DNA from: Clostridium sp. CAG:492
GTDB taxonomy: Bacteria > Bacillota > Clostridia > TANB77 > CAG-508
Direction of reading: 5' to 3'
Assembly (NCBI GenBank): GCA_000434335.1
Contig: FR878258.1
Coordinates: forward strand, 1 to 5,188
Length of the DNA: 5,188 nt
Made by a program: the position numbers and the translations under genes. Shown one piece after another: positions 1-5,188 of the stretch. Within the stretch, counting starts at the first letter, position 1. Every line of letters starts with the position of its first letter. Below the pieces are notes generated by a model that had not been told where the DNA came from, made no database searches, and saw only the letters and a program-made list of their open reading frames with translations.

Positions 1-119
1 GTTTCCAAATTTCTATGATTTCTTATTTAACCATTGTTTGCTGGATATTTCAAGAAATTTCGTGATACTTTTTTCGACATTCTTTTTATTGTTTTATCTA
101 ACAGAGCTTAATTAATTTA
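1..119. other. Non-coding stretch, no gene seen
   Basis: This AT-rich stretch lies downstream of the thioesterase terminator-like hairpin. The only minus-strand reading frame beginning with ATG that I checked is 17 codons long (80 to 27), and it has no ribosome binding site, so I do not call it. No long inverted repeat, CRISPR-like array or tRNA-like fold was found by eye. It is probably spacer before the next gene beyond base 1. Confidence 0.5.
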
Positions 120-134
120 TATCAAATAAGCTAA

Positions 135-165
135 ATGAAGGAGCACTTTTTATGTACCCCTTCAT
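135..165 (-). terminator. Terminator-like hairpin after the thioesterase gene
   Basis: Read on the minus strand, bases 165-154 (AUGAAGGGGUAC) pair with 146-135 (GUGCUCCUUCAU). This gives a 12-bp stem with two G-U wobbles and a 7-base loop. On the plus strand the two wobbles become A/C mismatches, so the fold favours the minus-strand transcript. It begins 14 bases after the thioesterase stop codon, where a Rho-independent terminator is expected. The following U-tract is interrupted (UUUAGCUUAUUUG), so termination may be incomplete. Confidence 0.55.
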
Positions 166-179
166 ATTCATAAAAAACT

Positions 180-599
180 TTATTTATTTGTTCCAATTGC
201 TTCAATTTTTGCATATATTTCTGGGAATTTTTTCTTTAGATTCATTATTTTTAAATCTGTTCCAGTCCATGCGTGCATTGATGTGCCTATGTTTATTAGC
301 TCATTTTTTTGATTATATACTGAATATTTGAATTTTATTCTTACTGGCGAATAATTTTCAATTTCTGTTTTAATTGTTAGTTCATCTTCGTAAAATGCTG
401 ATTTATAGTATTTACTTGTAAGCTCTGCTACTGGCATCATTATTCCAATTTTTTCTGCCTCTGAATATGGTATTATGTATTTTTTTGCAAATTCTGTACG
501 AGCTACTTCGTACCAAACTGCATATACAGAATGATGTGCTACTCCCATTTGATCTGTTTCTGCATATCTTACAGTTATTTTTGTTTCAAAATCTTCCAT
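180..599 (-). CDS. Acyl-CoA thioesterase, 4HBT/YbgC-type hotdog fold
   Basis: Predicted 139-residue cytoplasmic thioesterase that hydrolyses an acyl-CoA (or acyl-ACP) thioester. The natural substrate cannot be read from the sequence. Near the N-terminus, RYAETDQMGVAHHSVYAVWY matches the 4-hydroxybenzoyl-CoA thioesterase/YbgC/FadM signature. It contains the conserved Asp of this family (ETDQMG) and the long hotdog helix that follows it. The length and single-domain layout fit the family, and there is no signal peptide or membrane segment. I chose the ATG at 599 because AAGAAGG lies 10 bases upstream and the protein then starts a few residues before the first strand (MEDFETKITVRYAETD), as usual for YbgC-like proteins. 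In-frame ATGs at 650, 641 and 620 would add up to 17 residues of poor family fit. It lies 69 bases after the histidine kinase stop with no obvious terminator between, so co-transcription is likely. A functional link to the sensing module is not evident. The family call is firm; the role is open. Confidence 0.9.
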   Translation of the reverse strand: MEDFETKITVRYAETDQMGVAHHSVYAVWYEVARTEFAKKYIIPYSEAEKIGIMMPVAELTSKYYKSAFYEDELTIKTEIENYSPVRIKFKYSVYNQKNELINIGTSMHAWTGTDLKIMNLKKKFPEIYAKIEAIGTNK

Positions 600-609
600 T
601 ATTTTATGA

Positions 610-616
610 CCTTCTT
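610..616 (-). promoter_or_regulatory. Ribosome binding site deciding the thioesterase start
   Basis: On the minus strand the site reads AAGAAGG, followed by a 10-base spacer to the ATG at 599. The upstream in-frame ATG codons at 650 and 641 lack a comparable purine-rich site, and the one at 620 has only a weak GAAGAAA. This supports the 139-residue form, although the spacer is slightly long. Confidence 0.5.
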
Positions 617-668
617 TCATTGTTTCTTCATAGTATATCATAATACACATACATATTCTAGCAAAATT

Positions 669-1886
669 TTAACATTTTACATACTTAATTTCAAAAGTAG
701 TCCCACACCCACTTTTCGATTCTACTTTTATATATCCATTTTCTTTTTCAATTATTGTTTTTGCTAATGCTAGACCAATTCCTGTACTTTCTTTAGATGA
801 GTGCTCTGATTTATAAAATCTTTCAAATATATGTTTTATATCTTTTGAATCTATGCCTTCTCCTTCATCTTGTATTATTATTTTTGTAAATACACTTGTA
901 TTTATTGTTGTTATAATAATTTTTGAATTTTCTTTACTATGCTCTATAGCATTTTTTAAAATATTTGTTAATGCCTCTATTTGCCACTTGTAGTCTGCTT
1001 TTATTGTTGCTTTATTGTCATATTTTTTTATTATTTGAATATTTTTTAAATCTAATAATATATCTAAATTTGAAATTACTTCATTCATCAATTTTGTAAC
1101 ATCAACCATTTCGTCATTCATTACTATTGAACCAGAATCAAATTTTGCCAATTTTAATAGTGATATTGTTAAAGATGAAATCCAATCAATTTGTTTACTT
1201 ATTTCATTTAAAAACTCTTTTTTAGTTTGTTTGTCCATTTGAGGATTTTCATTTATATTATCTAATAGTATTCTTATTGATGTTAATGGTGTTTTTAATT
1301 GGTGTGATATATCAGCCAAGGAATTGCTTAAATTTATTTTTTCTTGCTCACTATTTTCGGCTGATTCTTTTAATAATACCGTGGTTTTATATAATTCGTT
1401 TCGTAATTTTGATAGCTCATCTTCAGTATTTTCTTCTATTTTTAATTGATAATTTCTATTGTTTATGGTTTTTAAATAATGATTTATTTCCTCTATTTTT
1501 TTCTCCTGCTTTTTGTTTGCAAGTAATAATATCAATATTCCAATTATTCCAATAAAGATTAATACTGTAAGATTAATTATTGTCGAATGTTTCATACTTT
1601 TTTCTAGCTCTTTTATGTATGCTACTTTGTTGTCTGTGTATCCATATTTTTTTAATGTTGATGCATCTTTTTTATTAATTGAACCATTTATTATTTTAAT
1701 TAGTTTTTCTTCCGATACTTGTGGGTATTGTGCTCTAATTTCATCAACTATATTTTCTATTGTAGTATTTACTGTTGTTATATATGTGTGGTATTGGTAT
1801 ATTGTTAATATTGAAAATACAATTATACATATTAATATAAAAATACTTGATGGAATTAAAATCTTTTTTATTTGCTCTTTTTTCAC
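669..1886 (-). CDS. Membrane sensor histidine kinase (OmpR-partner type)
   Basis: Complete 405-residue sensor kinase that should autophosphorylate and pass phosphate to the response regulator encoded just upstream. Membrane helix 1 is at about 8-30, an extracytoplasmic domain of about 70 residues at 31-101, and helix 2 at about 102-123. A HAMP-like or coiled linker runs from about 124 to 185. The H-box ISHQLKTPLTS carries the phospho-accepting His195. The ATP-binding domain shows the N-box (NILKNAIEHS, Asn308/Asn312), the G1 box DEGEGI (340-345), the F-box FERFYKS (354-360) and the G2 box TGIGLALAK. All catalytic boxes look intact. The start is GTG, chosen because AAAGGAG lies 7 bases upstream and the protein then opens with a short basic stretch before helix 1. 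The sensing domain is larger than in BceS-type kinases, whose two helices are joined by almost no loop, so it may bind a ligand itself. The boxes resemble VanS/VncS-like kinases of Firmicutes; the signal is unknown. Confidence 0.95.
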   Translation of the reverse strand: MKKEQIKKILIPSSIFILICIIVFSILTIYQYHTYITTVNTTIENIVDEIRAQYPQVSEEKLIKIINGSINKKDASTLKKYGYTDNKVAYIKELEKSMKHSTIINLTVLIFIGIIGILILLLANKKQEKKIEEINHYLKTINNRNYQLKIEENTEDELSKLRNELYKTTVLLKESAENSEQEKINLSNSLADISHQLKTPLTSIRILLDNINENPQMDKQTKKEFLNEISKQIDWISSLTISLLKLAKFDSGSIVMNDEMVDVTKLMNEVISNLDILLDLKNIQIIKKYDNKATIKADYKWQIEALTNILKNAIEHSKENSKIIITTINTSVFTKIIIQDEGEGIDSKDIKHIFERFYKSEHSSKESTGIGLALAKTIIEKENGYIKVESKSGCGTTFEIKYVKC

Positions 1887-1893
1887 TATGATT

Positions 1894-1900
1894 CTCCTTT
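1894..1900 (-). promoter_or_regulatory. Strong ribosome binding site for the kinase GTG start
   Basis: On the minus strand the site reads AAAGGAG, followed by a 7-base spacer and GTG. This near-ideal site fixes the non-ATG start of the histidine kinase. It also shows that the kinase has its own independent translation signal after the long intergenic region. Confidence 0.8.
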
Positions 1901-1951
1901 TATGATAATTATTGAAACATTCATTTTTTTATTTCTTTATAAAGTTTAACC

Positions 1952-1977
1952 GGATATGTGAATATATATATTAAAAT
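1952..1977 (+). repeat. Left arm of perfect 26-bp inverted repeat
   Basis: The arm begins GGATATGTG at its outer end, passes through a self-palindromic AT run (AATATATATATT), and ends AAAAT at its inner edge. All 26 bases are complementary to 2090-2115. The AT run could pair by chance, but the non-repetitive outer nine bases matching exactly makes the whole arm unlikely to be accidental. Confidence 0.9.
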
Positions 1978-2089
1978 TCCGTTCCTTACTGGTGCGCCTT
2001 TTCTTGACTAGTACGAATTACTATGTACCCCCGCTATTTGGTGTACAAACTTTTCTGTGTTCTATAGCTTCCAAACTGCGCGTCACTGC
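1978..2089 (-). ncRNA. Candidate structured RNA core, GC-rich
   Basis: Strand is assumed from the surrounding transcription. Four pairings can be drawn on the minus-strand RNA. GUG-A-CGC (2086-2080) pairs with GCGCAC (1997-1992), closing the core with one bulged A. UUUGG (2075-2071) pairs with CCAAA (2041-2037). GCUAU (2068-2064) pairs with AUAGC (2037-2033). A small hairpin UAGUA/UACUA (2023-2019 with 2013-2009) has a 5-base loop. The second and third cross each other, so they form a pseudoknot or exclude one another. A run of five G (2032-2028) follows the crossing region. I looked for hammerhead, HDV-like, twister and c-di-GMP riboswitch signatures and saw none. Calling it RNA rests on base composition and hand folding only. 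Confidence 0.35.
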
Positions 2090-2115
2090 ATTTTAATATA
2101 TATATTCACATATCC
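2090..2115 (-). repeat. Right arm of perfect 26-bp inverted repeat
   Basis: Exact reverse complement of 1952-1977, ending CACATATCC at the outer edge. On the minus-strand transcript this is the 5' side of a 26-bp stem. It starts about 31 bases after the response regulator stop codon. Confidence 0.9.
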
Positions 2116-2146
2116 CTCTCTACTAAATAAAAAATTTCCACGCTTT

Positions 2147-2812
2147 TTAGTTTTCTATTCTATAGCCTATACCTTTTATTGTTTTTATTATATCATTTGG
2201 TGATAATTTGGCTCTTATTCTTTTTATATAAACAGTTAATGTGTTGTCATTTACGTAATTTCCTGCTATATCCCATATTTTGTCTAGTATTTTTTCACGA
2301 CTTACTGTTTGATTTATATTTGTAAATAATAGAGCTAAAATTTTATATTCTAGGGCTGTTAATACTATTTCATCGTCATTTTTATAAACTCGTTGTGCAT
2401 CTAGGTCTATTTTTATATTGCTTGATGTTATTATGTTTGTTTGTATATTATTATATCTTCTTAAAATATTATTTGCTCTTGATATTAGTTCTCGTATTCT
2501 GAATGGCTTTATTATATAGTCATCTGCTCCTAAATCAAATCCTTGTACAACATCTTGCTCTTCATCTTTTGCTGTTAAAAATATTATTGGAATATTGTAG
2601 TTTGACTTTATATATTTGCACAAATCAAATCCGCTTCCATCTGGCAAGGATATATCTAATATTATTAAATTATATATATTATTTGATTCTAGTAAATTTT
2701 TTGAATCTTTTATTGTCATTGCAGTAGTAACTTTGAATCGTTCTTGCTCTAATGAATAAACTAACCCTTTTAATATAGACTCATTATCTTCAATTAATAA
2801 AATATTTTTCAT
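2147..2812 (-). CDS. OmpR-family response regulator
   Basis: Complete 221-residue DNA-binding response regulator, the expected phosphate acceptor of the downstream kinase. The receiver domain (about 1-118) has the acidic pocket Glu8/Asp9, the phospho-accepting Asp53 (ILDISLPDGSG), the switch Thr80 (FLTA) and the conserved Lys102 (IIKPF). The winged-helix output domain (about 131-221) shows the family pattern: LTALEYKILALL, then a recognition-helix segment VNDNTLTVYIKRIRAKL, then a final hairpin IKGIGYRIEN. All key residues are present and the length is normal. The ATG at 2812 follows GGGAAGGA by 8 bases, and only 30 bases separate it from the permease stop, so permease and regulator are almost certainly co-transcribed. 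The VNDNTLTVYIKR pattern is common in regulators that sit beside ABC permeases in Firmicutes. Its likely target is the promoter of this operon, outside the window; no operator could be identified here. Confidence 0.97.
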   Translation of the reverse strand: MKNILLIEDNESILKGLVYSLEQERFKVTTAMTIKDSKNLLESNNIYNLIILDISLPDGSGFDLCKYIKSNYNIPIIFLTAKDEEQDVVQGFDLGADDYIIKPFRIRELISRANNILRRYNNIQTNIITSSNIKIDLDAQRVYKNDDEIVLTALEYKILALLFTNINQTVSREKILDKIWDIAGNYVNDNTLTVYIKRIRAKLSPNDIIKTIKGIGYRIEN

Positions 2813-2820
2813 TATTTATA

Positions 2821-2828
2821 TCCTTCCC
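2821..2828 (-). promoter_or_regulatory. Ribosome binding site of the response regulator
   Basis: On the minus strand the site reads GGGAAGGA, with an 8-base spacer to the ATG at 2812. It lies wholly within the 30-base gap after the permease stop codon, leaving no room for a separate promoter there. Confidence 0.75.
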
Positions 2829-2842
2829 AAATTTTAAGCTTA

Positions 2843-5188
2843 TTATATATTATCTTCCCTTATTGTTTCAATAATGTTTTGCTTATTTATTTTATTTAAT
2901 GAATATTTCATTGTTAAGCCTACTATTATAAATACAAATATTATTGCAATTATTATTGACTTTAGTGGTAATATATATCCAAAATCCAGTCCTTTTGCAA
3001 TACCATTATATATACAATATGAACCTATCAAACCTAGTGGTATTCCTATTAATAGAGATTTTAATCCATATAAAATGCTTTCTAATCTAATCATTCTATT
3101 AAATTCTTTTGTTGTCATCCCTACTGATTTTAAATTTGCAAATTCTTTACTTCTTAATATCATATTTGTTGTTATTGTATTAAATATATTTGTTACACCA
3201 ATTAAAGTAATTACAGCTATAAAGCCGTATAAGAATATTGAAATTAATAAAATTATCTTTTGGTTTTCTTCTACATATTTAGATATATTGTTTATATATA
3301 GTTTTGAATATAAATTATTTGTCTTTTTTAAATTATTTATTTCATTTTCTAATTCGTCTGGATTTTGTGATTTTATTAATAGGCTTCCTACGTGGAAACT
3401 TTTTTTATCTGATTTATCTTGTATAAAATCTTCTGATACAAATAAGTATCCTCCATTTGAATATACATTTTTATATCCCATTGGACGTTCATCTGTTTTT
3501 TTGCTAATTTTTACTGTCCTTTTTTCGCCATTTGTTAATGTAATCTCTATTGAGTCACCAGTCTTTAAACTATAATAATTTTCAAAAACAGTTTTTTCGT
3601 CGATATATTCATAAGCATCATCTTCTAAAATTGCAATATCTTTGTAATTTGTTGATTGTATTCCTAGGTGCTCAATAAACTTTTTAAAATAATCATTATT
3701 TATCAATATAATTGTTATGTTATTTGTTTCTTCATTATCCTTGGCAATTCTTTTTCCAAATTCAGATCCATATTTATTAATATCTACAGACCCTTCAGTC
3801 ATATATGAATATGAATATTCTTCTACATTGTCTAATTTTGTTATTTCATTATAATTTTCAACTGTTCCATTATAAACCGATATATCATATCCCAAATCTT
3901 TATAATATACATTTACTATTTTTCCACCATAATCTAAAAAAGATGATAATGATATAAATATTGATATACTTACAACCAATGATATAACTGTTGTTCTGTA
4001 TTTTTTCTTATTTCTTTTTAAATTTTTACTTGCTATAACTCCACCAATTCCGAATAGTTTTTTTGTAATTTTTGAAGTTTTTACTTTTTTTGCCTTTATT
4101 TTTATGTCATCATTTCCACGAATAGCTTCTATTGGTGATATTTTTGAAGCCCTTCTTGCTGGTAATATACATGATAGATATATTGTAATTGCAGATATTA
4201 CTATTGATGCTATTATTGCTAATATTGGAATACTGAAAACGCACTTTTCATTTAAAGAATCACCTAATAACACATTAACAACTTGTAATAAAATTACAAC
4301 TGCTAGCATTCCACACAATATACCAAGAGGTATTCCTATTATACCTATATAAAAGCCCTCATATAATACAGATTTTTTTATTTGCTTTTTAGTTGCACCT
4401 ATAGAGCTAAGCATTCCATATTGTTTAGTTTTTTCTGATACAGATATACTAAAGCTATTCCTTATTACGAATACACTACTTAAAATTATTATAATAATAA
4501 CAACTGCACCTACAGAATACAAGCTTGCCATTGTTGTATCACTAACTCCACCCTCATAGTCAATTAGGCTACTATTATAACTTACCGTTACTGAACTTCC
4601 AATATTTTTTTCAATTACACTTTTTATATCTTCTGTTTTCTTTTGAAAATCTTTTAAATTTGAATATAATACAGAAATATTAGCTGTATTTATATCATTT
4701 TCATTATCCATATATGAAATAGCTGTATAACCTGGAGCAGAAAATCCTTCAATTCCTTTATAATTTGATCTTTCTATAATACCAACAATTGTATATGTAT
4801 GTTCTTTTGTATCTACTATTTCTTCAAAATCTTCTGTTTCACTTTTTGATTTTGATGATGATTCTGTTTCTTCGCTTTCATCAGTTAAAAGAGCATCTTC
4901 TTGTGTTAGCTCTAATCCATCTTTTGTTTGTCTTTTTCCTAAATTTAATGTGATTTTTTCACCTATTGTATAATTAATTCTGCCACTTTTTATTAAATGC
5001 TCTGGAATTACTATTTCATTTGAATTTTCTGGCATTCTACCTTCTAATAAAGTTACACCACCTTGCTCTAATCCCTTTTTGTCATATTCCATAACGAAAA
5101 TATATGGTTTGTATTCATTTTCCACTTTTTCTAGTTTGCCATATCCTACATTTTTACTCAAAAAATAATCCTGGACATTTTTATTTTC
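2843..5188 (-). CDS. ABC transporter permease with two FtsX domains, 5' end missing
   Basis: Membrane permease of a MacB/BceB-like ABC exporter; the partner ATPase is not in the window and probably lies just upstream. The frame is open to the window edge (781 codons visible), so the true start, the first membrane helix and probably about 100 residues are missing. A TTG at 5161 is in frame, but nothing marks it as the start. Counting from it, an extracytoplasmic domain runs to about 205. The first FtsX module (about 207-340) has three helices and the typical EKTKQYGMLSSIGATKKQ and PARRASKISPIEAIRG motifs. A lysine-rich cytoplasmic linker follows, then one helix (about 380-402) and a second large outside domain (about 403-625). 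The second FtsX module (about 627-766) has SKEFANLKSVGMTTKEF and ends IIETIRE. With the missing helix this gives eight helices in a tandem 1+3+1+3 layout, unlike the ten of BceB. Such permeases usually export peptides or lipids or act in envelope stress. The substrate is unknown. Confidence 0.95.
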   Translation of the reverse strand, partial: ENKNVQDYFLSKNVGYGKLEKVENEYKPYIFVMEYDKKGLEQGGVTLLEGRMPENSNEIVIPEHLIKSGRINYTIGEKITLNLGKRQTKDGLELTQEDALLTDESEETESSSKSKSETEDFEEIVDTKEHTYTIVGIIERSNYKGIEGFSAPGYTAISYMDNENDINTANISVLYSNLKDFQKKTEDIKSVIEKNIGSSVTVSYNSSLIDYEGGVSDTTMASLYSVGAVVIIIIILSSVFVIRNSFSISVSEKTKQYGMLSSIGATKKQIKKSVLYEGFYIGIIGIPLGILCGMLAVVILLQVVNVLLGDSLNEKCVFSIPILAIIASIVISAITIYLSCILPARRASKISPIEAIRGNDDIKIKAKKVKTSKITKKLFGIGGVIASKNLKRNKKKYRTTVISLVVSISIFISLSSFLDYGGKIVNVYYKDLGYDISVYNGTVENYNEITKLDNVEEYSYSYMTEGSVDINKYGSEFGKRIAKDNEETNNITIILINNDYFKKFIEHLGIQSTNYKDIAILEDDAYEYIDEKTVFENYYSLKTGDSIEITLTNGEKRTVKISKKTDERPMGYKNVYSNGGYLFVSEDFIQDKSDKKSFHVGSLLIKSQNPDELENEINNLKKTNNLYSKLYINNISKYVEENQKIILLISIFLYGFIAVITLIGVTNIFNTITTNMILRSKEFANLKSVGMTTKEFNRMIRLESILYGLKSLLIGIPLGLIGSYCIYNGIAKGLDFGYILPLKSIIIAIIFVFIIVGLTMKYSLNKINKQNIIETIREDNI

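Larger units (their letters stand above)
1952..2115. mobile_element. 164-bp inverted-repeat-bounded element (MITE-like or structured RNA)
   Basis: Two perfect 26-bp inverted arms (1952-1977 and 2090-2115) enclose a 112-bp core. Pairing stops at both outer edges (1951/2116) and at the first inner position (1978/2089). I count 51 G/C in the 112 core bases (about 46%), against about 15% in the arms and roughly a quarter in the surroundings. There is no reading frame of useful length. The element sits between the response regulator and histidine kinase genes, which in such operons are usually nearly adjacent. No clear target-site duplication flanks it: the plus-strand flanks are GTTTAACC on the left and CTCTCTAC on the right. 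A TA duplication inside the arms, of IS630/mariner type, cannot be excluded. Non-autonomous mobile element and structured RNA with a long closing stem are both viable, and may both be true. I do not recognise it as a named family. Confidence 0.5.

Noticed and set aside
73..79. TGTCGAA on the minus strand, a match to the Spo0A box
   Set aside because: A single 7-base match, with no promoter seen around it and no sporulation context in the window, is not enough evidence.
27..80. 17-codon minus-strand reading frame (MSKKVSRNFLKYPANNG)
   Set aside because: There is no ribosome binding site before the ATG, the frame is very short, and it resembles nothing I recognise. It is most likely chance.
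151..160. TATGTACCCC shared between the terminator-like hairpin and the element's core (2022-2031)
   Set aside because: A 10-base match is expected by chance at about this frequency over the window, and the flanking bases do not continue the similarity.
1978..2089. Known ribozyme or riboswitch (hammerhead, HDV-like, twister, c-di-GMP) or a tRNA-like fold
   Set aside because: I looked for the core motifs, such as CUGAUGA and GAAA for hammerhead, on the relevant strands and did not find them. No tRNA arms can be drawn.
2089..2125. Possible 8-codon leader peptide (GTG start in the right arm, after GAGAGG)
   Set aside because: The frame ends almost at once, the spacing is short and the codons are just the AT repeat. 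There are no codon runs of the kind seen in attenuators.
2874..3575. Long plus-strand open frame opposite the permease, and shorter ones opposite the kinase and regulator
   Set aside because: These are antisense shadows of AT-rich genes. They show no family motif, and the minus-strand proteins are clearly the conserved ones.

Overview
The window is AT-rich DNA (roughly a quarter G+C by eye) that uses strong purine-rich ribosome binding sites and the standard code. Together with an OmpR-type two-component system and a tandem-FtsX ABC permease, this suggests a low-GC Gram-positive bacterium, probably a clostridial or related gut-type Firmicute. That assignment is inference; there is no rRNA or other phylogenetic marker here.

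All genes lie on the minus strand, so the window reads in transcription order from right to left. (1) 5188-2843 is a large ABC-transporter permease whose 5' end lies beyond the window edge. (2) 2812-2147 is a complete OmpR-family response regulator, 30 bases after the permease. (3) 2146-1887 is a 260-base intergenic stretch. It holds a 164-bp element with perfect 26-bp inverted ends around a 112-bp core of about 46% G+C. (4) 1886-669 is a membrane sensor histidine kinase with a GTG start. (5) 599-180 is a small hotdog-fold acyl-CoA thioesterase. (6) 165-135 is a terminator-like hairpin, followed by non-coding sequence to base 1.

The permease, regulator and kinase look like one envelope-stress or antimicrobial-peptide sensing and export module. 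The kinase would sense at the membrane, the regulator would control transcription, and the permease with an ATPase presumably encoded just upstream would move or remove the signal. The thioesterase is probably carried on the same transcript, but its link to the module is unclear.

The most unusual thing here is the inverted-repeat element between regulator and kinase. Its core is far richer in G+C than everything around it, which in AT-rich genomes is typical of structured RNA. Its perfect ends suggest either a small mobile element (MITE-like) or a very long closing stem of a non-coding RNA. I do not recognise it as a known family.
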